The notes beneath the pieces are model-generated. The model did not search any database, was not told the origin of the DNA, and saw nothing but the letters and a program-made list of their open reading frames with translations. Shown one piece after another: positions 44,215-52,989 of a DNA stretch of 57,500 bases. How positions within the stretch are numbered: the stretch's first letter is position 1; each line of letters starts with the position of its first letter. This stretch comes from Magnetococcales bacterium. GTDB lineage: Bacteria; Pseudomonadota; Magnetococcia; Magnetococcales; Magnetaquicoccaceae. A program made the position numbers and the translations under genes. The stretch lies in assembly GCA_002753095.1 (NCBI GenBank), contig PDZU01000011.1:1-57500 (forward strand). The letters run 5' to 3'.

Positions 44215-45559
44215 CGTCTTCCTTCTTGGGCACCGCAGCCTCTTGCGCCTCTGCTGCCATCCTCGCCAAGGCCGCCAAAGCGGCTGACTCAGACTCCGCC
44301 AACCCCTCCAGATCTATCCCCGCCATGGAAACATGATCCGAATCCTCCACTCCACCCTCAACCTCTGGCAACACCTCCGCAACAGGCTCGTCCAGGGCGG
44401 CAGCAGATCCCTGCTCCGCCGCAACTGGCTCCTCCGCCGACTCCGACCACTGGTTGTTGCTCACCCGTGGCGAAAACGCCGTCGAAACAATGGTCTCCTC
44501 CATATAGGAAGCGTCATCCTCCTCATCATACGCCGCATCCTCCTCCGCCAAAATGGATCCTACCAAACTGGAACCACTTCGACTGGGATGCCACTGCTCC
44601 TCATGGCCCTGCGCCTGATCGGCCAAAGCGTCCGCAATCTCCTCCAACCGCACCGCCCCTACGGCGGAGGCCGCCGACGAACGCCATGCCCCCTCCCCCG
44701 CCTGAGCAGCAGGCGCCGCTACATCCGCAACAACCGCTTGACGATTGCCAGCTACCGGTGCCGCCACCCCAGGTACAAACAACTCCCGACCCTGCGCTGC
44801 TAGACGCTCCCCATACTGCGTCACCGCCGTTGCCATATCCTCAGCACCACTGGAACGCAGACGGTCCACCAGATAACTGCGTATACCCGCCTCCATGTCG
44901 GCCAGTTGCCGCTCCAGATCATCCTCCATGCCACCAAAATCACTACTCATGCGCACAGACCCAGGCCCCACCGAACCATCCGCCTCAATGCGCAACTTTT
45001 CAAACCCAGGCAACTGTTGTAATAACGCGGCACTGTCCGGGGCGACGTAAATAACGATATCGCGCCGACCCGCCGCCTGATTCAGTAAACGCTGCACCCG
45101 GTGCAGAAGCTCCTCCGGGTTGACCGATAACTCATGGGCAACCAACTCCCGCACCAAAAGAATGCTCGTCTCAACCAGAAAACGCTCTGCACTGGCAAAG
45201 ATACGCTTCGGTAAACCATCCAACTGCCGCAGAACCGCTTCAAATTGAGGCAACAAACGCCCCATCTCGCGCTCCATGGCCTGCTCACCCAAAGCCAACC
45301 CCGCCTCCTCGCCCGCCGCAAAAGCCTTCTGATAGGTCTCCCGCTCAATGGCTTCCAGACGACGATGATGGATCTCCTCCAGCGTCAACTCTGGCGGCTT
45401 CTTCTCCTTCTCTTCCCTTGGCAACGCACCATCCGGCAAATAATGGATAAACTTCTCCCGGTGCGAACCAGACTCGGCAATCAGATCCCGAAAAGAGACC
45501 CGCTGCGGCTCGACATCCAGCTCTTCCTGCTTGATGACACTCTCTAAGAGAACCGCCAT
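44201..45559 (-). CDS. fliH: Flagellar export ATPase regulator FliH with a long acidic C-terminal extension
   Basis: The first roughly 260 of 452 residues fit FliH: a Glu/Arg-rich coiled coil with QKAFAAGEEAGLALGEQAMEREM, then the V-ATPase-E-like domain (LVRELVAHELSVNPEELLHRVQRLL, IVIYVAPDSAALLQ, SVGPGSVRMSS, DLERQLADMEAGIRSYL). The remaining 190 residues are low-complexity, rich in Ala, Glu, Asp and Ser, with no similarity to FliH that I recognise; usual FliH proteins are about 230-250 residues. ATG 45559 (MAVLLESVI) has GGAAGGGG upstream. It sits between fliG and fliI. Confidence 0.88.
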   Translation of the reverse strand: MAVLLESVIKQEELDVEPQRVSFRDLIAESGSHREKFIHYLPDGALPREEKEKKPPELTLEEIHHRRLEAIERETYQKAFAAGEEAGLALGEQAMEREMGRLLPQFEAVLRQLDGLPKRIFASAERFLVETSILLVRELVAHELSVNPEELLHRVQRLLNQAAGRRDIVIYVAPDSAALLQQLPGFEKLRIEADGSVGPGSVRMSSDFGGMEDDLERQLADMEAGIRSYLVDRLRSSGAEDMATAVTQYGERLAAQGRELFVPGVAAPVAGNRQAVVADVAAPAAQAGEGAWRSSAASAVGAVRLEEIADALADQAQGHEEQWHPSRSGSSLVGSILAEEDAAYDEEDDASYMEETIVSTAFSPRVSNNQWSESAEEPVAAEQGSAAALDEPVAEVLPEVEGGVEDSDHVSMAGIDLEGLAESESAALAALARMAAEAQEAAVPKKEDDEVA

Positions 45560-45593
45560 GCTACCCCTTCCCGCCTGATTTCTTGACATAAGC

Positions 45594-45675
45594 AAATGTG
45601 CAACTTTTACACGCGCCGCACAGATACGCCCCCCGCAGGACCACTCTTTGGCAGGGCGGACACCCACCCTTTAAC
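45594..45675 (+). repeat. Degenerate partial copy F of the repeat family within the flagellar operon
   Basis: The stretch reads TGTGCAACTTTTACACGCGCC...CAGATACGCCCCCCGCAGG...CACTCTTTGGCAGGGCGGAC and then CCTTT, a degraded match to the 3' part of the left half of copies A and B (ACAGATTTG..GCCCCGCAGGGGCACTCTTTGGGAGGGCGGAGC). It occupies the 234-base gap between fliH and fliG. Hairpin pairing is partly broken. Confidence 0.6.
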
Positions 45676-45793
45676 CGCAGCACGTGCCATAAAACCCTCT
45701 GGAACATCGCTTGGCGTTCGTTGCTCGGTCCATGCCGATGGAGCGCCGCCGGAAAGCCACCACTCTCTCTGCTGCGGAACGAATACCCATCCC

Positions 45794-46867
45794 CTACATC
45801 ACCATATCGTCGGAACCCTTGCCCATAATCACAATCGAACCCTCCGCCTCCAATCGACGCGCCGCCTTGAGAATAGACTGCTGGGCACCCTCCACATCCA
45901 CCACCTTGACCGGTCCCAACAACTCCAAATCTTCACGCAGCATCTCTGCGGCACGCTCGGACATGTTCTGGAAGAATTTTTCCCGCAAACGATCGTCTGC
46001 ACCCTTCATCGCCGTCAACAACTCATCGTTGGAAATCTCACGCAACAAAGTCTGAAAGCTGCGGTCATCCATCAACAAGAGATCTTCAAACAAGAACATC
46101 TCCTTGCGCACGCTCTCCGCCAGCGGATTGTCCTCTTCATCCAGATAGGCCAACAGCTTGTCGGAAATCTCCCGACTCATCAGGTTCAACAACTCGGCAA
46201 CCTTCTTGGTGCCGCCACCCTCCTGCTGCCGCCCACTGCGTGCTACACCCAAGGCATTCAACTCCGTCAACAACGACGCCTCAATATCCTCCAACGCCCC
46301 AGGCGGCAACGTGTTCATGCGCGCCATGCGATAAACCACCTGCTGCTGCATCTCTGTGGAAAGATGATCAATGACCTGCGCGGCGTGCTCTTGTTGCAGT
46401 TGGGAAACAATCAGGGTAACACTCTGCGGATGTTCTGCGGCCAGAAAAGTGGCAACCAGAGCCGGCTCCATGCCGTTCATTACCTCCCACGGCGTGCTCT
46501 TTGGACCCGTCTGAACCTCTTTCAATAGTTGACGCGCACGCTCTTTACCGAGCGTCTTGGTCAGCAGATCGCGCACCCGATTCTGCCCACCACGCACATC
46601 ATACATCTTCAACTCAAACTTATCGAGAAACTCCTGCCGAACCGTCTGTACCGCATCCGGCGGCATCACCCCCATGCGGGAGATAACCCGGGAGATCTCG
46701 CGCAACTCACTCTCCTGCATCCCCTCCATGATCTTCTTGGCATCTTCATCCGGCAGCGACAACAGAAAAATTCCCGCCTTCTCTTTGCCACTCAACCGCA
46801 TTTTGGCGGAGGTTCCACGCCGGGAAACGGAATCACCACCAGCGCTCTCCCATGCCTGTGTGTCCAT
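45794..46867 (-). CDS. fliG: Flagellar motor switch protein FliG
   Basis: The product (357 residues from ATG 46867) is the rotor protein that engages the stator. Domain blocks are LSGKEKAGIFLLSLPDEDAKKIM, the EHPQSVTLIVSQLQQEHAAQVI armadillo segment, and the C-terminal torque helix LFEDLLLMDDRSFQTLLREISNDELLTAMKGAD with the conserved charged residues. GGAG lies five bases before the ATG; a GTG at 46873 is also in frame. It follows fliF as usual. Confidence 0.96.
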   Translation of the reverse strand: MDTQAWESAGGDSVSRRGTSAKMRLSGKEKAGIFLLSLPDEDAKKIMEGMQESELREISRVISRMGVMPPDAVQTVRQEFLDKFELKMYDVRGGQNRVRDLLTKTLGKERARQLLKEVQTGPKSTPWEVMNGMEPALVATFLAAEHPQSVTLIVSQLQQEHAAQVIDHLSTEMQQQVVYRMARMNTLPPGALEDIEASLLTELNALGVARSGRQQEGGGTKKVAELLNLMSREISDKLLAYLDEEDNPLAESVRKEMFLFEDLLLMDDRSFQTLLREISNDELLTAMKGADDRLREKFFQNMSERAAEMLREDLELLGPVKVVDVEGAQQSILKAARRLEAEGSIVIMGKGSDDMVM

Positions 46868-46984
46868 ATGCACTCCATCCGCTGCAAACAGAATTATCTA
46901 GCCAAACCGCCCGGACATCCATACCCTTGCTGGATTATTGGGCTTTCCCGTTTTCCTACTGCCCCTCGACGACTCAGGAATACA

Positions 46985-48628
46985 CTAATCCTGCGCCATC
47001 CAGCTCCGGATAATCTCGCGAGCCTCCTCCGGATTGTCGTTGATCATCTGCTGTGCCAACTTGATGCTGCGATCCGGGGTACGTAAACGCATCGGCTCTT
47101 CCGATGGCAAAGCACCCACACCCTCCGCCACCAGCTGCTGATCCAACTCGGCCACCGCCGCCGGAATGCCCGTACTCTCCGGCACCCGCTCGCCCAGCAG
47201 GAACTCCTCGATCATCGGCTTCAATACCAACATCAGCAAGGCCAAAATCGCCGAACCCAACAGGAACTGTAGCCAAAAATCCGCCGACTGCCAGAAACGT
47301 GGCGAAGTATCTTCTGCCGTGGGCACCCGCTCGAAAGGCACACTGGCCATCTCGATGGTATCACCCCGCTTGTTGTCAAACCCAACCGCCCGCTCAACAA
47401 TTTTCTGCAGACGATTCATCTCCTCTTCAGAGCGCTTCTTGTTGCCAGTCTTTTCACCACTGGCACTCTCTTCCGGCGTATCCACCAACACCGCTATGGA
47501 CAATTTCTTGATTGTCCCAACCGGTAACAACGTCTTGTTGATGGTCTTGGAAATTTCATAGTTGATCGTGTCGCGCTCCGTGTTGCGGCTTTGCGTCGAC
47601 CCACTCGATCCACTTTTGGCACTGTCGTTGGCATCATTGGCCCGTACCCCAGGCGTCCCGCCCACACCAAAATCACCACGACTATTCTCATTGACCGACT
47701 GCTCACTGCGGGGAACACCACCCTGCCCAGCCGGATCATAAATCTCTTCCTGGCGCTCCGTGCGTGACAGATCCAAATCTGCCGTAATCCGCACAATGCT
47801 GCGACTGACACCACTGGTACTGATACCAACCACCTTGTCCAACATGGCCTGAGCCCGATCTTCCAGGCCCTTCTCTACCTGCTGCTGCAGCGTCAAGGTC
47901 TCGTCGGCACCCAAACGACCATCCTTCGGTGAACCCCGTCCACCCGCAACCAGATTGCCCTTGCCATCCAACAAGGTAACATTGCTCTCATCCAACCCCT
48001 CCACCGCCGTCGCCACCAGATGGACAATCCCCTCCACCTGTTTGGGCTGCAGTGGCCGCGACAACTCCATGATCACCGACGCCGTCGCCGGCTTGGTCTC
48101 TGTCACAAAGAGTGACGGTTTCGGCAGCACCAAATGCACCCGCGCCGAATGCACAGCGGTAACGCTCTCGATCGTCCGTGCCAACTCTCCCTGCAACGCC
48201 CGCTGGTAATTCATGCGCTGCATAAAGTCGGTCATGCCGACAAGATTGCTCTTGTCAAACAACTCGAAGCCCACACCGTTGCTACCCTGTTTGGGCAAAC
48301 CCTGCGTAGCCAACTCCAAACGCAGGTCATAAACCCGATCCGCCGGAACCTCAACCGAGGTGCCGCCCGGTCCAATTTGATAGGGCACCTTCATCTTGTT
48401 CAATTGCTCGATGATCCTGCCCGTCTCCTCCTGCGGCAGACCCGAAAACAACATCTTATAGGCAGGCCGCGTGGCAAACCAAATCATCACGGTCAGCGCC
48501 AACAAGGTCATTCCAATCGCCAAAATGAGCCCATTGCGCCCACCCAACGGCAACTGCGCCAAATAGCGGGTCACCGTATCGATTAAATTCGTGGGCGTCT
48601 GAGGCGCGACAGCGGGAGATTCAGCCAT
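46985..48628 (-). CDS. fliF: Flagellar MS-ring protein FliF
   Basis: The 547-residue membrane protein forms the MS ring. It has an N-terminal membrane helix (GLILAIGMTLLALTVMIWFAT), the ring-building segment KMLFSGLPQEETGRIIEQL, IESVTAVHSARVHLVLPKPSLF, and a second helix near residue 450 (FLLGSAILALLMLVLKPM). The C-terminal tail LAQQMINDNPEEAREIIRSWM is the FliG-binding part. No strong ribosome-binding site is seen before ATG 48628. It lies between fliE and fliG. Confidence 0.96.
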   Translation of the reverse strand: MAESPAVAPQTPTNLIDTVTRYLAQLPLGGRNGLILAIGMTLLALTVMIWFATRPAYKMLFSGLPQEETGRIIEQLNKMKVPYQIGPGGTSVEVPADRVYDLRLELATQGLPKQGSNGVGFELFDKSNLVGMTDFMQRMNYQRALQGELARTIESVTAVHSARVHLVLPKPSLFVTETKPATASVIMELSRPLQPKQVEGIVHLVATAVEGLDESNVTLLDGKGNLVAGGRGSPKDGRLGADETLTLQQQVEKGLEDRAQAMLDKVVGISTSGVSRSIVRITADLDLSRTERQEEIYDPAGQGGVPRSEQSVNENSRGDFGVGGTPGVRANDANDSAKSGSSGSTQSRNTERDTINYEISKTINKTLLPVGTIKKLSIAVLVDTPEESASGEKTGNKKRSEEEMNRLQKIVERAVGFDNKRGDTIEMASVPFERVPTAEDTSPRFWQSADFWLQFLLGSAILALLMLVLKPMIEEFLLGERVPESTGIPAAVAELDQQLVAEGVGALPSEEPMRLRTPDRSIKLAQQMINDNPEEAREIIRSWMAQD

Positions 48629-48734
48629 GGTATTTAAGTTCCATAGTCACTACTTCAGAATGGTACAACCTTTACACCAGTCAGTTCAGTCCACCCATCA
48701 GACTGCATACCTCCCGGTGCCACCAGAATGCCGC

Positions 48735-49052
48735 CTACGCCGTCGGCATCGTCATGATTTCGTGATACACTTCCAACGCCTTGTTGCGTACCTGCAACAG
48801 TAAGCGCAAATGCAACTCCGCTTCCGACGCCGCAATTTGCGCCTCATGCAAGCTTACACCAGCATTACCCAATAATGCTCGCTCCGTCAAGTCTTTGGAT
48901 TCTTTTTGTAGACGATCCGTCTCCTTGACCTGCTGCGCCAGCACGGTCGAAAAGGTCTCCCATGCACCGCCCTTGCCACTACCCGTCACACTGGTCGTCA
49001 GGGAAGGCAACATGCTGGGCAACGGTACCCCCGGCACACCATGCAATGACAT
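48735..49052 (-). CDS. fliE: Flagellar hook-basal body protein FliE
   Basis: The roughly 105-residue protein links the MS ring to the rod. The helical C-terminus SEAELHLRLLLQVRNKALEVYHEIMTMPT is the family signature. AGGAGG abuts an ATG at 49058, which is too close; the in-frame ATG at 49052 has the ideal six-base spacing and is preferred. It follows flgC by about 15 bases. Confidence 0.93.
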   Translation of the reverse strand: MSLHGVPGVPLPSMLPSLTTSVTGSGKGGAWETFSTVLAQQVKETDRLQKESKDLTERALLGNAGVSLHEAQIAASEAELHLRLLLQVRNKALEVYHEIMTMPTA

Positions 49053-49067
49053 GCTCATCCTCCTTTA

Positions 49068-49493
49068 TTAACGTCCAATTTCCAAGGCTTTCAAGGCCAT
49101 CGCCTTGGAAGCATTCAACACCGTTACATTCGCCTCATAGGCATGCGTCGCCGACATCATGTTGACCATCTCGGTCACTGTATCCACATTCGGCATCTCC
49201 ACATAACCATCCGCCTTGGCATCCGGGTGATTCGGATCATAATGACGCCGTGGCGGACGCTCATCGATGTGAATGCGCTCCACCGCCACACCCGTCGAAC
49301 CAGCAATCTGCTCCTGGCTCAGCATCTCATCGAAGGGCTGGGCAGCAAAGACCGGATCACGCCGCTTGTAGGGTCCACCCTCCACGGTCCGCGTGGTCTG
49401 CGCATTGGCCACATTCTCCGCCGTAATGTTCATCCGCATCCGCTCTGCTGTCAATGCCGATGCTGTCACGCGAAACGACGTCAAAAAATCCAT
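49068..49493 (-). CDS. flgC: Flagellar basal-body rod protein FlgC
   Basis: The 141-residue rod protein shows the N-terminal ASALTAERMRMNITAENVANAQTTRT and the C-terminal VEMPNVDTVTEMVNMMSATHAYEANVTVLNASKAMALKAL helices typical of axial proteins. AGGAGG is five bases before the ATG. It is between flgB and fliE in the same direction. Confidence 0.96.
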   Translation of the reverse strand: MDFLTSFRVTASALTAERMRMNITAENVANAQTTRTVEGGPYKRRDPVFAAQPFDEMLSQEQIAGSTGVAVERIHIDERPPRRHYDPNHPDAKADGYVEMPNVDTVTEMVNMMSATHAYEANVTVLNASKAMALKALEIGR

Positions 49494-49549
49494 CCTGACC
49501 TCCTGCTCTGATCTGCTGCAATGCGCGACTCTGTACCTCGTCAGAGGTG

Positions 49550-49963
49550 CTAGCGCGTCGTACCGTCAATCACCATGCGCATGGTACCGATCTGGCTGCT
49601 CAACGACTGGGCGGCATAGTTGTAAAGCAACTGGTTGGCCGCCTGCATGGCCATCTCCTGCTCCATATCCACACTATTGCCATCGCCTTTAGGCACGGGC
49701 GTCTCCACATCCTGCAGGCGCCCAGCAACCGGACCATCATATTTTTTTGGCAGATGCGTGGCAGAGGTCCGCGCCATGGCCAACTCATCCCGTGGCGGCA
49801 GCGACTCTTTCAATACATCTTCAAATTCAAATCTTTTTGCCTTATAACCGGGCGTGTTGGCATTGGCCACATTGGACGTGATGATCTCCTGACGCTGCTG
49901 CCGCAGATCAAGCAGATTGGCCTTGAACTCCCCCGCCGCCCCCAACAAACCCAACTCTGCCAT
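49550..49963 (-). CDS. flgB: Flagellar basal-body rod protein FlgB
   Basis: The 137-residue product (from ATG 49963, preceded by GGAGGAGGG) has the rod signature RQQRQEIITSNVANANTPGYKAKRFEFEDVL and a C-terminal helix NQLLYNYAAQSLSSQIGTMRMVI. It is the first gene of the flagellar operon. The 276-base gap upstream towards pyrF should hold its promoter; I could not find a convincing sigma-54 or sigma-28 site there. Confidence 0.95.
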   Translation of the reverse strand: MAELGLLGAAGEFKANLLDLRQQRQEIITSNVANANTPGYKAKRFEFEDVLKESLPPRDELAMARTSATHLPKKYDGPVAGRLQDVETPVPKGDGNSVDMEQEMAMQAANQLLYNYAAQSLSSQIGTMRMVIDGTTR

Positions 49964-50239
49964 CACGCCCTCCTCCAATCAAAGCAGCCCTGCACGCTAC
50001 GGATCCCTCTGCGGCCTGCCAACCAACCAAAACAGCAACCAATATCCAAAACAATTGGGACCACCCTCCTGCAAGGCAACTGCATCACAGCTCTTGCCGC
50101 CGGGTAGAATGACAATTCCCACCAAAAAAAGCAATTTATTTTTCCACTTCCCGCCACAATTCCACCGGATCAGGTGGGGTATCCACAGCACAGTTCGCCC
50201 CAAACCGGGCACAAGACAACTTAGATACCAAGGTACCAC

Positions 50240-51196
50240 TCAAGCCCGGAAATGGTTTTGAATCGCCTCACGCAACTGTAATGCCACCCGTTGAATGCGC
50301 GCCTCGGCCTGCTGCGCCCAGTTGTCATCCGGCATCTCCTCTGGGCGAAAAGGATAGAGCAACCCGCGTGAAGAGGCAGCGTAGGCACCCACGCCATCAT
50401 CACCACCAGCCGCCACGATTGCATCCAGGGATCCTCCCTGGGCCCCAATTCCCGGCATCAAAATGAGAGCCTGCGGTGCCAAGGCCCGCAAGCGCCGCGC
50501 CATTTCAGGGTAGGTCGCCCCAACCACCATGCCGACTTGCCCGTAGCCTGCGCTGCCCTCTGTTCCCCGTCCCCAGCCATCAACCAGTTGCGCCATTTTT
50601 TCGGCAACGGTCACCTCTGCCTGATCAGGATCCTTGAGTATTCGATCCTGCAACTCCCCTGAGGAGGGGTTGGAGGTCTTGGCGAGGACAAACAATCCAG
50701 CCGACGGATTGACCACCTGGAAGGGGTGAATGCCGTCGCTGCCCAAATATCCATTGACCGTCAAGGCATCCACCTGCCAACTGTTGGCCTCGGCAAACAG
50801 GGGATGGCGCTCCGCCAACCAAGCTGTCGCGTAGGCGCCTGCCGTATGGGCGACATCGTTGCGCTTGGCATCCATGATCACCAACAGACCCTGCTGCCGC
50901 AGCAGACCAATCGTCCGATGCAGGGCCCGTAAACCGGCAAAACCATACTGCTCATAGAAGGCGGCCTGCGGCTTGTAGGCCACAGCCACCGGAGCCGTCG
51001 CCCGTATCACCACCTGGTTGAACTGGACGATCATCTCTTCGAGCAAAGCATGGTCTGCTTCCTGTCGCAGACGCTGCTGCACATATCCTGGGAAAAATTC
51101 CAATTGTGGATCCAGGCCCACGATCACCCGCGACTGCTTCGTGCGGGCCTGGGCCACCAAACGATCGGAAAAACAGCGCTGCTCCACCTGACTCAC
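50240..51196 (-). CDS. pyrF: Orotidine-5'-phosphate decarboxylase, type 2
   Basis: The product (about 318 residues) makes UMP from OMP. The active-site motif is IMDAKRNDV, the form found in the longer type 2 PyrF, not the DAKFxDIPNT of type 1. Other blocks are VIVGLDPQLEFFP, YKPQAAFYEQYG, VNGYLGSDGIHPF and LMPGIGAQGG. The GTG at 51196 overlaps the ccdA stop by four bases (GTGA) and has AAGG upstream; GTG 51187 is the next choice. It ends a tlpA-cutA-ccdA-pyrF row. Confidence 0.93.
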   Translation of the reverse strand: MSQVEQRCFSDRLVAQARTKQSRVIVGLDPQLEFFPGYVQQRLRQEADHALLEEMIVQFNQVVIRATAPVAVAYKPQAAFYEQYGFAGLRALHRTIGLLRQQGLLVIMDAKRNDVAHTAGAYATAWLAERHPLFAEANSWQVDALTVNGYLGSDGIHPFQVVNPSAGLFVLAKTSNPSSGELQDRILKDPDQAEVTVAEKMAQLVDGWGRGTEGSAGYGQVGMVVGATYPEMARRLRALAPQALILMPGIGAQGGSLDAIVAAGGDDGVGAYAASSRGLLYPFRPEEMPDDNWAQQAEARIQRVALQLREAIQNHFRA

Positions 51197-51927
51197 CCCA
51201 CCTTGGCCAACCCCGGAAACCATTGCATCAACAAGATGGCGAGTTGATTGAAGCCGCCCATCAGGATCAACAGGCCCACCAACACCAGCAAACCACCCGA
51301 CACCTGCTCAATGCGATGCAAATAGACTCTTATGCGGGTAAAAAATTGAAAAAATCGGTTGATCGCCAATCCGGCTACAATAAAGGGTATCCCCAAACCC
51401 GCCGAATAGATTCCAAGCAGGAAGATCCCTTGTTGTACACTCTCCTGGCTACCGGCAATGGCCAAAATACCCGCCAAAATCGGTCCCACACAGGGCGTCC
51501 ATCCGAACGCAAAAGCCAGACCAATCAAATAGGCACCCCACAAACCTGGTGGTTTTTGCTGCAGATTGAAGCGTGCCTCTTGATTCAGTACACCCACACG
51601 CAACACACCCATGTAGTGCAGACCAAACAGAATGATCAATGCGCCACCAACCTGGGCAAGGATCTGAATATACTGCAACAACATCCGACTCAACAGGGTG
51701 GCCGAAGCGCCCAGAATGACAAACACTGTCGCAAACCCCAGCACGAACGAAAGGCTATACAAGGCAATACGCCAGGGTTGCGCGCCCTGTTCGGCACCAC
51801 TGCGCATGCCCGCGACCGACACACCAGTCATAAAACTGATATAGGCCGGCACCAATGGCAACACACAAGGGGAGACAAACGACAGCAAACCCGCCAACAA
51901 TGCCGTCGCCACCGTCACATTTTCCAT
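51193..51927 (-). CDS. ccdA: CcdA-type thiol-disulfide transporter for cytochrome c biogenesis
   Basis: The 244-residue protein has about six membrane helices and the two conserved cysteines, in LLSFVSPCVLPLVPAYISF and FGWTPCVGPILAGIL. It moves reducing power across the membrane to periplasmic thioredoxin-like proteins, probably the TlpA-like protein encoded two genes upstream, and helps to keep CXXCH sites reduced for haem attachment. It starts three bases after cutA. Confidence 0.94.
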   Translation of the reverse strand: MENVTVATALLAGLLSFVSPCVLPLVPAYISFMTGVSVAGMRSGAEQGAQPWRIALYSLSFVLGFATVFVILGASATLLSRMLLQYIQILAQVGGALIILFGLHYMGVLRVGVLNQEARFNLQQKPPGLWGAYLIGLAFAFGWTPCVGPILAGILAIAGSQESVQQGIFLLGIYSAGLGIPFIVAGLAINRFFQFFTRIRVYLHRIEQVSGGLLVLVGLLILMGGFNQLAILLMQWFPGLAKVG

Positions 51928-51930
51928 TGT

Positions 51931-52266
51931 CTACGCGTTCTCCATGCTCTGTTCCGGTGCAGACGCCTGCACCCAATCCAGATAGCCCTGCCACACCTGC
52001 ACCACGGCTGTCGCCATGATTTCCGGCACTTCATACGGATGCAGCTCCCGCAATCGACGCTCCACCTGCGAATACAGCGATTCTCGAGTCTTCAAGAGCA
52101 GAGTCCACTCCACCTCCTGCTGCAGCGCACCCTGCCAACGATAAACGGAACGCCCAGCCGGCAACAGGTGGGCACAGGCCACCAACTGCTCTTCCACCAA
52201 TTGCTGCCCCAGTTGCAAGGCCATCTCTTCCTTGGGCAGAGTGCTCCAAATCAGGATCATTGCCAT
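51931..52266 (-). CDS. cutA: Divalent-cation tolerance protein CutA
   Basis: The 111-residue product is a CutA1 family member, a trimeric protein linked with copper and divalent cation tolerance. Signatures are the N-terminal IWSTLPKEEMALQLGQQLVEEQLVACAHLLP, SVYRWQGALQQEVEWTLLLKT and the C-terminal HPYEVPEIMATAV. Starts at 52266 and 52260 are both possible. It lies between tlpA and ccdA, an arrangement also seen with dsbD/cutA pairs in other proteobacteria. Confidence 0.95.
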   Translation of the reverse strand: MAMILIWSTLPKEEMALQLGQQLVEEQLVACAHLLPAGRSVYRWQGALQQEVEWTLLLKTRESLYSQVERRLRELHPYEVPEIMATAVVQVWQGYLDWVQASAPEQSMENA

Positions 52267-52276
52267 CCGTTCACCC

Positions 52277-52840
52277 TCACTTGCCCGTTACCGCTTTGCC
52301 AAGATATGGCCTGACGGCTTCCTGCAGCGCTTCTGCAGTCACGCCCCCCACCTTGCTTTGCACCACCTTGCCCTGCCGGTCCAACAATTTGCTCACCGGC
52401 AAGCCAAACACCCCGCCCAACTCCTTGGCCAATTGATTCAGTTTGACCGAATCGCCATAAATGATTGGATAACGGATCTCCTGTCGATCAATGAAGGACT
52501 TAAGCTGCTCCGGCGTTGAGGGATCCATGTAGGTCACGCCAAGCACCATCACCCCTTTGTCCGCATAAAGCGCGTGAAACTGGTTTAATTCCGGTATCTC
52601 CTCCAAACAGGGGGGGCACCAGGTTGCCCAAAAATTGACCACCACCACTTGGCCGCGCAAATCGGCCAGACGCAATTTTTTGCCATCCACCGTATTGAAA
52701 AGCATTTCCATGGCCGATCCACTCTCAGCCAACGCCACACCCGGCAGCACATTCAAACAGATAGGCAACAGCATGAGCCAGAGGCGCACACATGCCGTAA
52801 AACGGAAGAAGTATCCGTTATTTAATAAATTTTCAACCAT
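52277..52840 (-). CDS. TlpA/ResA-like thioredoxin family protein
   Basis: The product (187 residues from ATG 52840, after AGGAGGGAG) has a signal or anchor segment (CVRLWLMLLPICLNVLPGVALA) and a periplasmic thioredoxin fold with the active site VVNFWATWCPPCLEEIPELNQF and cis-Pro region VFGLPVSKLLD. It probably reduces apocytochrome cysteines using electrons supplied by CcdA, encoded downstream. It is the first gene of the row. Confidence 0.93.
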   Translation of the reverse strand: MVENLLNNGYFFRFTACVRLWLMLLPICLNVLPGVALAESGSAMEMLFNTVDGKKLRLADLRGQVVVVNFWATWCPPCLEEIPELNQFHALYADKGVMVLGVTYMDPSTPEQLKSFIDRQEIRYPIIYGDSVKLNQLAKELGGVFGLPVSKLLDRQGKVVQSKVGGVTAEALQEAVRPYLGKAVTGK

Positions 52841-52989
52841 TTTTCTCCCTCCTGCCGTTGGCAATTCTCTCCTGCTATCCCATTCCGACCTGCTCATGTT
52901 GCAATATGCCACTTGAAAGGTCAACCGGTTGAAGTCATCATGCACCACTTACCGACATTACGCATAAACCGCTTGGACTGATCACGACC

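Noticed and set aside
49979-50239. Sigma-54 or sigma-28 promoter upstream of flgB
   Set aside because: No GG-N10-GC pair in the right context and no convincing sigma-28 pattern could be found by reading either strand.
51106-52314. A 402-codon plus-strand frame opposite pyrF, ccdA and cutA
   Set aside because: It covers three well-supported genes in antisense and is rich in Gln/His/Arg.
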